Source of the DNA: Limnobacter alexandrii
GTDB lineage: Bacteria > Pseudomonadota > Gammaproteobacteria > Burkholderiales > Burkholderiaceae_B
Assembly (NCBI RefSeq): GCF_005871185.1
Contig: NZ_SWKN01000006.1
Location: 434,001 to 498,000 of the forward strand
Length of the DNA: 64,000 bases
Reading direction: 5' to 3'
Position 1 is the first letter of the stretch. Every line of letters starts with the position of its first letter. Made by a program: the position numbers and the translations under genes. Under the pieces are notes generated by a model. It had not been told where the DNA came from. It saw only the letters and a program-made list of their open reading frames with translations, and did no database searches. Shown piece by piece: positions 16,220 through 27,057 of the stretch.

Positions 16220-17632
16220 ATGTCAACACAATCCAAAACATTTGACCAAATTCAGACCAGAGTGATTAATGCCACCGCCAAGGTGATACCAATGCATTTG
16301 CAAATTCAGGGTCTGAAATTTTTGATGCGTGCCAAAAAGAAAACAATTGGCGCGCGCAGGCCCACGCCAAGCTTTGTTGAATACCCGCTGCCAGACGTAG
16401 GTACACTACGAATTGATGACATTGACGTGAGCAATCCGTTTTTGTACAGGCAAGGGCAATGGCGGGCCTATTTCAAGAGACTGCGTGATGAAGCCCCGGT
16501 GCACTTCCAGAAAAACAGTCCATTCGGTCCGTTCTGGTCGGTGACTCGCTATGAGGACATCCTGTTCGTCGATAAACACCATGACCTGTTTTCCGCCGAG
16601 CCGGTCATCATCCTTGGCGATCCCCCTGAAGGCCTCTCGGTGGAAATGTTCATCGCCATGGATCCACCAAAACACGATGCACAGCGGAGCTCCGTGCAAG
16701 GCGTAGTGGCTCCTCAGAACCTGAAAGAAATGGAGAGCCTAATCCGGTCTCGCACAGGGGATGTGCTCGACAGTCTTCCCGTGGGCCAACCCTTTGACTG
16801 GGTACCAACGGTATCAAAGGAGCTAACCGGACGCATGCTGGCCACGCTTTTGGATTTCCCTTACGACGAACGTGACAAACTAATTTACTGGTCAGACCTT
16901 TTAGCTGGTGCCGCATCAGCCACCGGTGGCGAGTTCACCGACGAGGAGGCCATGTTCGACGCTGCCGCCGACATGGCCCGCGATTTTTCACGACTTTGGC
17001 GAGATAAGCAGGCACGCCGCGCCGCAGGTGAGGCGCCAGGCTTTGATTTGATCAGCTTGTTGCAAAGCAGTGAGGATACTCGTGACTTGATTAACCGTCC
17101 GATGGAGTTTATTGGCAATCTGGCACTACTCATCGTCGGTGGTAATGACACTACCCGCAACTCCATGAGTGGAGGCTTACTAGCCATGAACCAGTTTCCG
17201 AAAGAGTTCAAGAAGCTCAAAGCAAACCCTGCGCTAATTCCAAACATGGTGTCGGAAATCATCCGCTGGCAAACACCTTTGGCCTATATGCGCCGAATCG
17301 CCAAGCAAGACGTTGAGCTTGGGGGACGGACTATCAAAAAAGGTGATCGAGTAGTGATGTGGTATGCATCGGGAAATCGGGACGAGCGCAAGTTTACGGA
17401 TCCGGATCAATTCCTCATCGACCGTTCTGGCGCACGTAACCACCTGTCGTTCGGCTATGGCGTTCACCGATGCATGGGCAACCGTCTGGCCGAACTACAA
17501 CTGCGTATCCTGTGGGAGGAATTACTCAAGCGCTTTGAAAACATAGAAGTTGTTGGTGAGCCCGAACGAGTGCAGTCGAACTTCGTGCGTGGCTATTCGG
17601 AGATGATGGTTAAATTGACCCCACTGCGATAA
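16220..17632 (+). CDS. Cytochrome P450, CYP153 family (terminal alkane hydroxylase)
   Basis: A 470-aa soluble P450. The haem-ligand loop is FGYGVHRCMGNRLAE with C418; the I-helix is LIVGGNDTTRNSMSGG; the K-helix ExxR is in MVSEIIRW. The block FIAMDPPKHDAQR and the C-terminal region are typical of CYP153A enzymes, which hydroxylate medium-chain n-alkanes and related compounds at the terminal carbon. It sits between its ferredoxin and ferredoxin reductase genes, the usual CYP153 operon order. Confidence 0.93.
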   Translation: MSTQSKTFDQIQTRVINATAKVIPMHLQIQGLKFLMRAKKKTIGARRPTPSFVEYPLPDVGTLRIDDIDVSNPFLYRQGQWRAYFKRLRDEAPVHFQKNSPFGPFWSVTRYEDILFVDKHHDLFSAEPVIILGDPPEGLSVEMFIAMDPPKHDAQRSSVQGVVAPQNLKEMESLIRSRTGDVLDSLPVGQPFDWVPTVSKELTGRMLATLLDFPYDERDKLIYWSDLLAGAASATGGEFTDEEAMFDAAADMARDFSRLWRDKQARRAAGEAPGFDLISLLQSSEDTRDLINRPMEFIGNLALLIVGGNDTTRNSMSGGLLAMNQFPKEFKKLKANPALIPNMVSEIIRWQTPLAYMRRIAKQDVELGGRTIKKGDRVVMWYASGNRDERKFTDPDQFLIDRSGARNHLSFGYGVHRCMGNRLAELQLRILWEELLKRFENIEVVGEPERVQSNFVRGYSEMMVKLTPLR

Positions 17633-17764
17633 TCTCTTTGACGCAGAATACAAGTTAATTCCTTTACAAGCAAACAGAGACGCCCGACCGCTGTTAGGGG
17701 GGCGCAATCATAATATTGTCCAGCTGGATAATCCGGTCTCAATAACGTGTTGGAGAGGGCGCTC

Positions 17765-18997
17765 ATGACAACGAAAGAAAAAGAGACGACAGTTGTCGTT
17801 GGAGGTGGGCATGCAGCAGGCGCGCTACTGACCACATTAATCCAGAAAAAATACCCGCATAATATAGTACTGGTAGGAGATGAGCCCTACCCCCCATACC
17901 AGCGCCCACCTCTGTCGAAGAATTACCTGGCGGGTAGTGTTGACCGAGAGTCGCTGTACTTGAAACCATCGTCGGTATACGAGAACGCGGGCCACCAGCT
18001 TAAACTTGGCGTGCGCGTTGAGCAGATAAATCGGAGCAATAAAACCATTCTCTTGTCTGATCAGAGCACTCTGACATACGATCGACTCGTCCTGGCCACT
18101 GGGTCACGGGTGCGACGTCTGAAAGTACCCGGCGCGGACTTGAAGGGAATTCATTATCTGCACGATATCGCCGACACCGATGTCCTGCGTGATCAACTAA
18201 ATCCGGGTAAACGGCTGGTGATCGTTGGTGGCGGCTACATCGGCCTAGAAGTGGCAGCAATCGCCATCAAGGCAGGCCTAGTCGTCACTGTGCTCGAATC
18301 CTCAGAACGCCTATTGCAACGTGTCACAGGACCAGAGATCTCAGAGTTCTTTTATTCAAAGCACCGCAGCGCGGGAGTGGATGTGCGGTTGACCACCACG
18401 GCTACCGAATTCGCAACTGACGGTCTCGGTCATGTGACTGGCGTAGTAGTGGCGAACGGGAATACCTTGCCAGCCGATATTGTGCTCGTCTCTGTAGGAG
18501 TAGTACCAGAAACCAAACTGGCAGAGTCCGCTGGACTGGCTTGTGATGACGGTATTTTAGTGGATGAACATACCCGCAGCAATGATCCCTCCATCCTGGC
18601 TATCGGCGACTGTACCCGCCACCGAAATCTTTTTTTCAAACAAATGCAACGGGTCGAATCGGTCGCCAACGCTGTCGAACAAGCCCGTACAGCGGCGGCT
18701 ACCCTGATGGGAGAGGACAAACCGTACCACCACGTCCCATGGTTCTGGTCGAATCAATATGACCTTCGCCTGCAAATGGTGGGATTGTCACAGAACCATG
18801 ATGAACGCGTCGTTCGCCGCGACATCGAGGGTGATGCATTTGCGGTTTTCTATATCAGGGAAGGTCGTCTAATTGCTGTTGACGCAGTCAACATGCCATT
18901 GGCTTTTATGGTCGGTAAGCGGCTCGTTTACGAGGGTAAGGACGTCAGTGCCGAGAAGTTGAGAGATCTGAACATCGCGTTAACTTCTTTAATCTGA
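17765..18997 (+). CDS. NAD(P)H-ferredoxin reductase of the CYP153 system
   Basis: A 410-aa FAD enzyme of the putidaredoxin reductase type. It has two dinucleotide-binding motifs: VVVGGGHAAGALLTTL for FAD at the N-terminus and VIVGGGYIGLEVAAIAIKAG for NAD(P)H near residue 150, plus DPSILAIGDCTRH of the FAD-binding second part. It supplies electrons to the ferredoxin at 15884. The start is ATG at 17765, with GGAGAG just upstream; a TTG at 17747 is less likely. The 130-bp gap to the CYP153 gene shows no terminator. Confidence 0.92.
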   Translation: MTTKEKETTVVVGGGHAAGALLTTLIQKKYPHNIVLVGDEPYPPYQRPPLSKNYLAGSVDRESLYLKPSSVYENAGHQLKLGVRVEQINRSNKTILLSDQSTLTYDRLVLATGSRVRRLKVPGADLKGIHYLHDIADTDVLRDQLNPGKRLVIVGGGYIGLEVAAIAIKAGLVVTVLESSERLLQRVTGPEISEFFYSKHRSAGVDVRLTTTATEFATDGLGHVTGVVVANGNTLPADIVLVSVGVVPETKLAESAGLACDDGILVDEHTRSNDPSILAIGDCTRHRNLFFKQMQRVESVANAVEQARTAAATLMGEDKPYHHVPWFWSNQYDLRLQMVGLSQNHDERVVRRDIEGDAFAVFYIREGRLIAVDAVNMPLAFMVGKRLVYEGKDVSAEKLRDLNIALTSLI

Positions 18998-19174
18998 AGT
19001 ATGTAAGAGTTAGCTTCCTTCAAAGGTAAATCAAACGACTACTGCATAAGATTGGCGGAAAAAGACCCCTTTTTGTCCGACGCACCTCTTTGCAGAAAAT
19101 GACCCCCTCCGCATAATAATTCTCATTTGGTCTATCGCCATTTCTCACATTATAAAAATCACTTGGAGGCGGAC

Positions 19175-21445
19175 ATGCTTCAATTTCTAAACAAAGGCTC
19201 AACCCACAAAGCCAATATAAACGGCAAACTCATTCATGTTGAAGCCGACGAAACGCTACTTCTAGCTGCTTTGCGTCAAAACGTCGAAATTCCCAATATT
19301 TGCAGAGTTGGAGGATGTGGTTCCTGCAAGTGTAAGCTCAAGGACGGCAGGGTTCAGGAGTTGACTGAGAGCGCGTACCTGCTCTCTGAGGAAGAGATTG
19401 CTGAAGGCTACATTTTGGCTTGTCAAAGTCGCTTGAAGTCGGACATTGAAGTGGAAATGGACGAGAGCGCCGCGATTACTTCTTCGCCAGTAGCGGGACG
19501 CATTGTGAAGCGCGAGTTCTTGACACACGACATAGCGAGAATTGACGTGCAACTTGATCAGCCAATCAATTACAAGGCCGGCCAATTCGCCGAGTTGACG
19601 CTGGATTCTGTCAAAAACGCACCTCGTAGTTATTCATTTTCAAATGCACCAGACAACCAAGGTCTGGCCAGCTTCACCATTCGCAGAGTGCCTAGTGGTC
19701 GGTTTTCAACTTATGTATTCGATAAGCTGGTCGAAGGGGAAATACTAACCGTACGAGGTCCCGGTGGAGACTTTTGGCTACGTGAGGGTGGAGAAAAGGT
19801 TGTATTTATCGCCGGTGGTAGTGGCCTGGCTCCAATACTTGGGATGCTTGAGGAGATGGAGCGCAAGGGTGATCGGCGCCCCGTTACGCTGTTGTTCGGT
19901 GCACGCACCGAACAAGATCTATACGAATTACATCGCCTTGACGCTTACACAAAGAATTGGCCTGGATTTCGGTTTGTTCCCATTCTTAGTGAAGATAATT
20001 CCAATCACAACTGGAATGGCTTGCGTGGCTTGGTAACGGACCATATTCGTAGGGAAGCTGCGGGTGCCACCCAAGCCTACTTATGTGGTCCGCCTCAAAT
20101 GATTGATGCTGCAATTAAGGAATTAAAGGAGAACAAGCTTGCAGCACAAGGTATTTATGCAGATCGCTTCGTAGTTCGAGAGGTTATGAACACTGGCTTT
20201 TATGGAGCGGTTGGTTTGCCCTTGATTGAGAGAACTCCGGCGACCATTGGTGATTATCTGAAGTTCATGATGTTTCATTTGATGGGAGTAATCGCAGTCG
20301 TTGCATATTTGGCGGGTGGCGCTTGGATCACTGCGGGTTTTGCGAGTTTGTTGGGCTTTTATGTTCTAGGAGACATGTTGACGGGCGACGACACAGTGAC
20401 ACCCGAGTACCGCAAGCCCTGGATTTTGACCGTTCAATTGTGGTTAGCTTTGCCACTCCTTTTGTTGATTGGTTTTTGCTTTATGTGGACGATGTCGACA
20501 GGAGATCCACTTGGTCTAGGTGAATTTGTCATGGGTCTTACCAGTTACGACGTCTTTGCGGCGCGGGAGGCAACCTCGTCTGTACATCGCTATTTTTCAG
20601 GGATTATTTACTATGGCTATTTGATTGGAATCATGGGCACTGTGGTTGCTCATGAATTAACGCATCGGACATGGGATCCCGTTTCGTTGTGGGTTGGGCG
20701 TTGGCTTCTGGCGTTTAGTTACGATGCGGGCTTTGCCATTGAGCATGTGTACGGTCATCATCGTTATGTGTCAACTGAGCATGATCCAGCGACAGCACCA
20801 CGTGGACGCAATGTATATCTTCACATAGTGCTCTCAACTATCAAGGGAAATATCAGTGCTGCAAAAATTGAAGCTGAACGCCTGAATAAAAAGGGACTCC
20901 CAGTAATGTCTTATCACAATGCGTACATTCGAGGCCTGCTCATGAGCGTGGTGTTGAATGTAGCTGCATTTTCGGTTGCGGGCTGGACAGGCGCACTATG
21001 TTTTAGCTTGGCCGCTTTATTTGGCAAATCCTTACTTGAAATCGTGAACTACATGGAGCATTACGGCATGGTGCGCTTACCTGAACAGCCTGTTCAGCCA
21101 CGTCACTCCTGGAATACGAACCGTCGAATGACATCATGGGGCATGTTCAACCTGAGTCGTCATTCGCATCATCATGCACAAGGCGAAGTGCCCTACCAGA
21201 ACTTGATGCCACTGCCTGATGCGCCTGTGATGATCGGCGGATACCTAACCACAATTTTTTTGACGCTTTGCCCGCCCCTTTGGCACAAGCTCATGACATC
21301 AAAACTAGTTGAGTGGGACCGACACTTTGCTTCCCCGGAGGAACAAATCTTGGCTCTTCGTGCCAATCAGCGAAGTGGAATTAAAGAGTTGGTCGACTAT
21401 GACCCCCGCCAATGGTCTCTTGATTCGATCAAGTATTCGACTTGA
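19175..21445 (+). CDS. AlkB-type alkane monooxygenase fused to ferredoxin and ferredoxin reductase
   Basis: A 756-aa three-domain protein. Residues 1-90 form a plant-type [2Fe-2S] ferredoxin (C43, C48, C51, C83). Residues about 100-340 form an FNR-type FAD/NAD reductase (RSYSFSNAP, GGSGLAPILGML, YLCGPPQM). Residues about 350-756 form the membrane-bound AlkB hydroxylase with all histidine boxes: HELTHR at 493, EHVYGHH at 523-529, NYMEHYG, and RHSHHH at 662-667. A single chain thus carries the whole route from NAD(P)H to the di-iron site, replacing separate rubredoxin and reductase. ATG at 19175 has GGAGG upstream. The product alcohol would pass to the GMC dehydrogenase encoded 33 bp downstream. 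Confidence 0.92.
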   Translation: MLQFLNKGSTHKANINGKLIHVEADETLLLAALRQNVEIPNICRVGGCGSCKCKLKDGRVQELTESAYLLSEEEIAEGYILACQSRLKSDIEVEMDESAAITSSPVAGRIVKREFLTHDIARIDVQLDQPINYKAGQFAELTLDSVKNAPRSYSFSNAPDNQGLASFTIRRVPSGRFSTYVFDKLVEGEILTVRGPGGDFWLREGGEKVVFIAGGSGLAPILGMLEEMERKGDRRPVTLLFGARTEQDLYELHRLDAYTKNWPGFRFVPILSEDNSNHNWNGLRGLVTDHIRREAAGATQAYLCGPPQMIDAAIKELKENKLAAQGIYADRFVVREVMNTGFYGAVGLPLIERTPATIGDYLKFMMFHLMGVIAVVAYLAGGAWITAGFASLLGFYVLGDMLTGDDTVTPEYRKPWILTVQLWLALPLLLLIGFCFMWTMSTGDPLGLGEFVMGLTSYDVFAAREATSSVHRYFSGIIYYGYLIGIMGTVVAHELTHRTWDPVSLWVGRWLLAFSYDAGFAIEHVYGHHRYVSTEHDPATAPRGRNVYLHIVLSTIKGNISAAKIEAERLNKKGLPVMSYHNAYIRGLLMSVVLNVAAFSVAGWTGALCFSLAALFGKSLLEIVNYMEHYGMVRLPEQPVQPRHSWNTNRRMTSWGMFNLSRHSHHHAQGEVPYQNLMPLPDAPVMIGGYLTTIFLTLCPPLWHKLMTSKLVEWDRHFASPEEQILALRANQRSGIKELVDYDPRQWSLDSIKYST

Positions 21446-21478
21446 GAGAAGCAACTAATTCTTAGTTTGGAGATTATT

Positions 21479-23149
21479 ATGGAATTCGATTTTGTAATCG
21501 TGGGTGGAGGCTCATCCGGAGCAACTCTGGCAGCGCGCTTGAGCGAAGATTCGTCAGTAACAGTGTGCCTTCTTGAAGCTGGTGGTCGTGGAGACAATTC
21601 CTTGATTCGAACACCTGCTGCAATGGTTGCGATGGTTCCCGGGCACGGAAAACTGAACAACTGGGCTTTTAATACAGTGCCTCAGCCCGGTTTAAACGGG
21701 CGTATTGGCTATCAGCCTCGCGGCAAGGCGCTGGGGGGTTCTTCAGCGATTAATGCCATGTTATACATCCGAGGACAAAGACAGGATTACGATGGCTGGG
21801 CAAACCTGGGTTGTGATGGTTGGGACTGGGACAGTGTATTGCCTTACTTTAAAGATGCCGAAAACAACGAGCGAGGTGCTGATCCATTTCACGGGGCCAG
21901 CGGACCACTTCATGTGTCGGATCAGAACAGCCCACGACCGGTGACTCGCGCGTTTGTTGAAGCAGCAAAAGCCTGGGGACTACCAGAGCAGCAAGACTTC
22001 AATACCGGTGACAATGAGGGTACCGGGCTATACCAGGTAACACAATTTCATGACCCGAATAAGCACGGTGAACGTTGCTCAGCGGCCGCCGCTTACCTTC
22101 ATCCCATAATGACCGAGCGTTCAAACCTAACGGTGCTTACAAACGCTCATGCCTGTCGCATTCTTTTGGAGAATCAGCGTGCAAAGGGTGTTTTTTATCG
22201 CCACAGCGGCAAGGAGTTTCTAGTTAAAGCCCGTCGCGAGGTGATCGTCTCTGCTGGTGCTTTTGGCTCCCCTCAACTCTTACAGTTATCCGGTGTTGGT
22301 AGACCACAAGACATCACCCCCTATGGCATTAGCATGGTGCACGAGTTAGCAGGTGTCGGGCAGAACATGCAGGATCATCTGGATTTCACACTGGCATTCA
22401 AATCCCTTGATACTGACAACTTTGGATTGGGTTTGGCAGGCGCGCTGGGATTATTCAAGCACCTTACTTCGTGGCGTCGAAATGGCACCGGTATGCTGTC
22501 CTCGCCTTTTGCGGAAGGAGCTGCATTTCTGAAATCATCGAAGTCAATTGATCGTGCAGATTTACAATTGCACTTTGTAATTTCTATAGTGGAGGACCAC
22601 GCGCGCAAACTACATTCAGGCTACGGCTTTTCTTGCCATGTGTGCGCGCTTCGTCCCTATTCTCGAGGAGAAGTTTTCTTGCAATCTGCGGATCCTTTGG
22701 ATGATCCAGGGATCGATCCAAAGTTCCTATCGGATCACAGGGATCTGGAAACTTTGATCAAGGGAGCAAAAATCACCCGTGAAATTTTGATGCAAAAACC
22801 ATTAGAGAACTACCGACATAAAGAACTTTTCGACGTGCATGAAGGCATGAGCGATTCTCAGTGGGAATCAAAAATACGCGCTAGAGCCGACACCATCTAT
22901 CACCCTGTAGGAACTTGCAAAATGGGAACCGACACAATGTCGGTTGTGGATGCGCAACTACGTGTGCATGGGCTGCAGGGACTAAGAGTGGTAGACGCGA
23001 GCGTGATGCCCACCTTGGTTTCTGGCAATACAAATGCACCCTCAATCATGATTGCCGAAAAAGCGGCTGATATGATCCTCGGTAAGAATCGAATCACCAA
23101 AACAAGTACAAGCCCTCAGATTAATGAGAAGGAGATGAGTCATGTCTGA
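21479..23149 (+). CDS. GMC-family alcohol dehydrogenase (AlkJ-like)
   Basis: A 556-aa FAD-dependent dehydrogenase. [20 protein letters not shown] is the FAD-binding start, [18 protein letters not shown] is the first GMC signature and [15 protein letters not shown] the second. The catalytic His is in [10 protein letters not shown] and the C-terminal asparagine in [19 protein letters not shown]. Between AlkB and aldehyde dehydrogenase genes it most likely oxidises 1-alkanols at the membrane, feeding electrons to quinone, as AlkJ does. The start is ATG 21479 with GGAG upstream. The last 8 bp overlap the aldehyde dehydrogenase gene. Confidence 0.9.
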   Translation: MEFDFVIVGGGSSGATLAARLSEDSSVTVCLLEAGGRGDNSLIRTPAAMVAMVPGHGKLNNWAFNTVPQPGLNGRIGYQPRGKALGGSSAINAMLYIRGQRQDYDGWANLGCDGWDWDSVLPYFKDAENNERGADPFHGASGPLHVSDQNSPRPVTRAFVEAAKAWGLPEQQDFNTGDNEGTGLYQVTQFHDPNKHGERCSAAAAYLHPIMTERSNLTVLTNAHACRILLENQRAKGVFYRHSGKEFLVKARREVIVSAGAFGSPQLLQLSGVGRPQDITPYGISMVHELAGVGQNMQDHLDFTLAFKSLDTDNFGLGLAGALGLFKHLTSWRRNGTGMLSSPFAEGAAFLKSSKSIDRADLQLHFVISIVEDHARKLHSGYGFSCHVCALRPYSRGEVFLQSADPLDDPGIDPKFLSDHRDLETLIKGAKITREILMQKPLENYRHKELFDVHEGMSDSQWESKIRARADTIYHPVGTCKMGTDTMSVVDAQLRVHGLQGLRVVDASVMPTLVSGNTNAPSIMIAEKAADMILGKNRITKTSTSPQINEKEMSHV

Positions 23150-24920
23150 GTCGTTAGGTAATTTATCGATAGAGCAGATGTCCGTTCAAAACCTTATACC
23201 TGGAGAGAAAACTGCTTCCGAAGAGACTCAACGCTGTGACGACGCTTTGTTGGTTCTCGATGGGAACAAACATGAATGGGCCCGTACCGACTGTACCGTT
23301 CGCATTTTCATTCTTCAAGAAATCAAGACTGCGCTTCTTCAACAATCTGAGGGCTGGGCTGAAATTGCAGCACGTCGCAAGCGTTTACCTGCAAGCTCTA
23401 CATTGAAAGGGGAAGAATGGTTAGCAGGTCCGTTGCCAGTAATGGCCACTTGCAATGGCCTTATTGAAACACTCTCCAAAATGGAAAACAAGGCCTTTCT
23501 AGCGCAACTACCCTATCGCCGAGTCGCGAAAGGTCAACTTGCTTTGAAAGTATTCCCGCATACCCTTTGGGACAAACTTCTTTTATCAGGTGTGAAGGCA
23601 GAGGTTTGGATGCAGCGCGGCGTAAATGAAGTTTCGATTGAAGCTGCCTCAGCCTATGATCTACCAGCCGGTGAAAGATCTGGAAAACTGGCCTTGGTGT
23701 TAGGAGCAGGCAATGTGGCAGCGATCAGTCCATTGGACGCACTCCACAAACTCTTTGTTGAAAACGAGGTCGTGTTGCTTAAACTCAACCCGATCAATGA
23801 TTATCTTTTTGATTATTTGCACGCTGCGTTCAAACCATTAATTGACCGCAATGCTCTTCGGATTGTGCGCGGCGGAAACCAACTGGGGGCGTATTTGGTA
23901 GAACATCCCTTAGTGGAGAGCATTCACATTACGGGCGCTGCCGCCACGCATGACCTGATCGTATGGGGTGAGGGGAAGGAGGCAGACAACAACAGGAAAA
24001 ACGACAAACCGCGTAATACCCGGCGCATTACTTCCGAGCTAGGTGCAGTTTGCCCGACCATTGTGGTGCCTGGTTCATGGACAAAAGCGGACATTCGCTT
24101 TCAGGCTGAGCAGATTGCGACACAAAAAATGCAAAATTCCGGTTACAACTGCGTGGCCATGCAAACGCTCATAGTGCCAGAGGGGTGGGAAGGAACAGAG
24201 GTACTACTTCGTGAGTTAAAGTCCATCATGACATCCCACGGTGGACGTGAGCAATATTATCCTGGCAGTCAACAGCGCTGCGCTGATTTTCGAGCGCATG
24301 GTGGCATAGAGTCTTTTGATCAATTTGGAAGGCTGACCTTTTTGGTGGCCGACTTTGATCAGGGCGAATCTGAATGGCTGGCCAACAATGAAGTGTTTGC
24401 TCCTGCCTTCACAATCAAATTTTTGTCAGGTGAATGCCCCAAAAACTACCTGGCCTCAGCCATTGATTTCGCGAATGAAAAATTACACGGTACTTTAGGG
24501 GCGAACATCGTGATCCACCCTGCAACCATTAAAAAAATTGGACGTGAAAAATTTGAATCGCTTCTAGGCCAACTTCGTTATGGCACCATCGCGATTAATA
24601 CATGGACTGGATTAGCCTTTCTTCTCAACGCCTGCCCTTGGGGTGCCTTTCCCGGTGCCAGTTTGAAAAAACCAGGATCGGGCATAGGTACGGTGCACAA
24701 CACCTGGATGCTAGAGCGTACTGAAAAAACAGTTGTTCAAGCGCCTTGGCGTCCTTTTCCGAGGAATTTATTGTCTTTGAATTTTAGCCTATTACCTCGA
24801 CCACCATGGTTTATAACAAACGGTAAACAACACATCCTTGGACGGTTATTAACCTATTTTTATTACCTTCCTTCGGTTTGGAAATTACCGGGAATTTTCA
24901 TCAATGCGCTCAAAGGATAA
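23142..24920 (+). CDS. Aldehyde dehydrogenase, long form with C-terminal extension
   Basis: A 592-aa NAD(P)-dependent aldehyde dehydrogenase. Visible elements are the nucleotide-binding part ([20 protein letters not shown]), the general-base region TSELGAVCP, the likely catalytic Cys in [10 protein letters not shown], and NEVFAPAF. It is about 90 residues longer than common family members; the C-terminal 70 residues are hydrophobic ([22 protein letters not shown]) and may attach it to the membrane near the alcohol dehydrogenase. It overlaps the GMC gene by 8 bp and has AAGGAG upstream. Expected role: fatty aldehyde to fatty acid. Confidence 0.87.
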   Translation: MSESLGNLSIEQMSVQNLIPGEKTASEETQRCDDALLVLDGNKHEWARTDCTVRIFILQEIKTALLQQSEGWAEIAARRKRLPASSTLKGEEWLAGPLPVMATCNGLIETLSKMENKAFLAQLPYRRVAKGQLALKVFPHTLWDKLLLSGVKAEVWMQRGVNEVSIEAASAYDLPAGERSGKLALVLGAGNVAAISPLDALHKLFVENEVVLLKLNPINDYLFDYLHAAFKPLIDRNALRIVRGGNQLGAYLVEHPLVESIHITGAAATHDLIVWGEGKEADNNRKNDKPRNTRRITSELGAVCPTIVVPGSWTKADIRFQAEQIATQKMQNSGYNCVAMQTLIVPEGWEGTEVLLRELKSIMTSHGGREQYYPGSQQRCADFRAHGGIESFDQFGRLTFLVADFDQGESEWLANNEVFAPAFTIKFLSGECPKNYLASAIDFANEKLHGTLGANIVIHPATIKKIGREKFESLLGQLRYGTIAINTWTGLAFLLNACPWGAFPGASLKKPGSGIGTVHNTWMLERTEKTVVQAPWRPFPRNLLSLNFSLLPRPPWFITNGKQHILGRLLTYFYYLPSVWKLPGIFINALKG

Positions 24921-25929
24921 CCCCTACCCTATCCCGACTAATTTGGGAAACACGGTAATTCATTACATTCCACAGATCGCCGAACAACTGAACACCAAAG
25001 GACTTGACGTGTTTGGTTGGCTTGCGGGTGTTGGGCTTGATGTAACCTGTTTGACTAAACCCGGTTATGAAGTACCTGTTGCAGCCTATAGTGCATTGCT
25101 GGAACAGGCCATTGAGTTGACAGGCGACAGTGGGCTTGGCTTGAGATTGGGGTGTAACCTCGTACCGAGCGCGCATGGAAATGTTGGATTGGCCGCGTTG
25201 TCAGCAAATACCATACAGGAGTCAATGCAAATCGTGGAAAGGTACGTACCGTTGCGGACGTCATTACTGGCTATTCGATCTGAAACAGTCAACGATGAAT
25301 TTCGAGTGGTGTTTGAACCGATACCAGGACTTGGAGAAATTGGCAATGTCGTTGCTGAAATTGCGTTGGGGACAGTCAAGAACATAATAGATGCAACAGT
25401 GGCTAGCAATAGTCCATGCCAAAGTATTCTATTTTCGATGTCTGAACCTTCGCATGCAGCCCTTTCCCGGGAATTGTTGGGTTGCGAAGTGCTTTACGGG
25501 CAATCGTGGACAGGCATCTCCCTCAATTATTCGGAAGTATTAAACCCGCTGAGTCATCGCGATGCGCTGGTTATGTCCGAAGCGCTATCAATTTGTCAGC
25601 GAGACCTGGAGCGCCTTGAATCGAACCATTCAATTGCAGCCCGTCTTGAACGGTTGTTATTGAAAAGTAAACAAGGAGAATTTCCAAATCAACATGTATG
25701 CGCTCAGACGCTGAATATGACTCCTCGTACATTTCACCGAAGGCTTCGGGAGAATGGAACCTCGTATCGAGATGTGTTAAACAAGGTACGTTGCCGCCTT
25801 GCTCATGAGTACCTGAAGATGATGCATTTGGGTGTAAAGGAAACAGCCTATCTATTGGGTTATGGCGATATCGCAAATTTTAGGAGGGCGTTTACCCGCT
25901 GGTATGGTTTTCCACCGTCCAAATTGTAG
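24904..25929 (+). CDS. AraC-family regulator at the end of the alk operon
   Basis: A 341-aa regulator with an N-terminal Arabinose_bd-type ligand domain (about residues 20-210) and a C-terminal AraC double HTH (CAQTLNMTPRTFHRRLRENG, then KETAYLLGYGDIANFRRAF). Its ATG lies inside the last 17 bp of the aldehyde dehydrogenase gene, so it is the last gene of the alkB-GMC-ALDH operon and may activate that operon in a feed-forward loop. It is related to the regulator at 14691 in domain layout. Confidence 0.87.
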   Translation: MRSKDNPYPIPTNLGNTVIHYIPQIAEQLNTKGLDVFGWLAGVGLDVTCLTKPGYEVPVAAYSALLEQAIELTGDSGLGLRLGCNLVPSAHGNVGLAALSANTIQESMQIVERYVPLRTSLLAIRSETVNDEFRVVFEPIPGLGEIGNVVAEIALGTVKNIIDATVASNSPCQSILFSMSEPSHAALSRELLGCEVLYGQSWTGISLNYSEVLNPLSHRDALVMSEALSICQRDLERLESNHSIAARLERLLLKSKQGEFPNQHVCAQTLNMTPRTFHRRLRENGTSYRDVLNKVRCRLAHEYLKMMHLGVKETAYLLGYGDIANFRRAFTRWYGFPPSKL

Positions 25930-26010
25930 GAAGTCTGTCAACTTATCTGAACTCTTTTTGATTTGTAAAGCTAACATTTTAAGCAACAAGTTGCGGAGAC
26001 TTCATTTTTG

Positions 26011-27042
26011 TTACTCAAGCAGGTCTCCCAAATCAATATCTTGGGCGGCAGAATTTGATTCGTCCCAGTAAGTTCCAATTGACGCTATCGGTGTACGTGT
26101 ACCGATATTTGCTGACCAGTAGCGATCTGAAAGATTAATCATCGTGAGTGTGGATATGTCCTCGACCAAGCGATACTGCTTGCTCGGCTTAAAATTCTGC
26201 GCCGCTGCCCAACGTTTAGTAGCATCCCTGAAACGCTTTTCGTCCCCAGCCGCCTGCGCCGATATTGCGTACATCACGTGTGCCAATCGCACACCGCTTC
26301 GCTCGCCAATCAACATTGAGCGATTGAAACTGCCCCAGACGTCTTTGCCTTCTGCCCCGCCAGGCAGGATGTTCCAAACGACAGATCTTGCTGCGAGAGG
26401 GACCCCCCACCATTTGGTGTTGGAAACGCATTTCAAGGCCCGTTCAGACAATGGTGCTATATCAGTTGGAACGCCGACCATTTGCTGAGATGCGATGTCG
26501 TTGATCACTGCCTGCAGGCCTGCGACTGTCCCTAATATGAAGGTAAGTTCATCGTAATCACGCTCAAAATTTGGGCATGTTTTGCCGTATTCAAAATCAT
26601 ACTTCTCCTCCAAATGACTGCGCATAACCTTGAATGCCGAGAACTGTCGTCTTGCGGTGATCTCAAGAAGGCGCTTTTGTGCAATTCGGGCATCTTGTGC
26701 ATCTGAAATTTGATTCGCGCGTGTGGCTCGCAGATAACGAAGTTCCTCATCAACAGAGCGCTTCTCAGAACACACTGCGGATGTGGTGTACAACAATGAT
26801 TCCAATAACGCTGGGTCGCCATAGAACGCTCGCGTGGCACCTGATATTAGAGGAAAGCCGCTGGTGGCAAACTGGCAACCCATGTCTACATCGTTCAGTT
26901 CAAGAATAGGTGGCACAATTCGGTCTTCCACGATGCCAATAGCAAAGTTTGTGATGCCGCCCTGAATGCTGGAACAACCAGTCAATATTGCTGCAGTTCC
27001 AAAGACCAAGAGTTTTTTTGTCAGTTTTTGTATCACTATCAT
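26011..27042 (-). CDS. Lipoprotein, possibly TRAP-associated TatT-like
   Basis: A 343-aa predicted lipoprotein: a basic start, a hydrophobic stretch (LLVFGTAAILTGCSS) and a lipobox LTGC around residue 23. The mature part is mostly helical with repeated alpha-hairpins, which recalls TatT, the trimeric TPR-like partner of some TRAP-type binding proteins. That match comes from memory of the fold and the gene neighbourhood, not from a clear motif. It is encoded 15 bp after the FadL-like gene and one gene after a periplasmic binding protein, so a role in passing hydrophobic ligands across the periplasm is reasonable. Confidence 0.6.
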   Translation of the reverse strand: MIVIQKLTKKLLVFGTAAILTGCSSIQGGITNFAIGIVEDRIVPPILELNDVDMGCQFATSGFPLISGATRAFYGDPALLESLLYTTSAVCSEKRSVDEELRYLRATRANQISDAQDARIAQKRLLEITARRQFSAFKVMRSHLEEKYDFEYGKTCPNFERDYDELTFILGTVAGLQAVINDIASQQMVGVPTDIAPLSERALKCVSNTKWWGVPLAARSVVWNILPGGAEGKDVWGSFNRSMLIGERSGVRLAHVMYAISAQAAGDEKRFRDATKRWAAAQNFKPSKQYRLVEDISTLTMINLSDRYWSANIGTRTPIASIGTYWDESNSAAQDIDLGDLLE

Positions 27043-27057
27043 GTCGATGCCTGCCCT

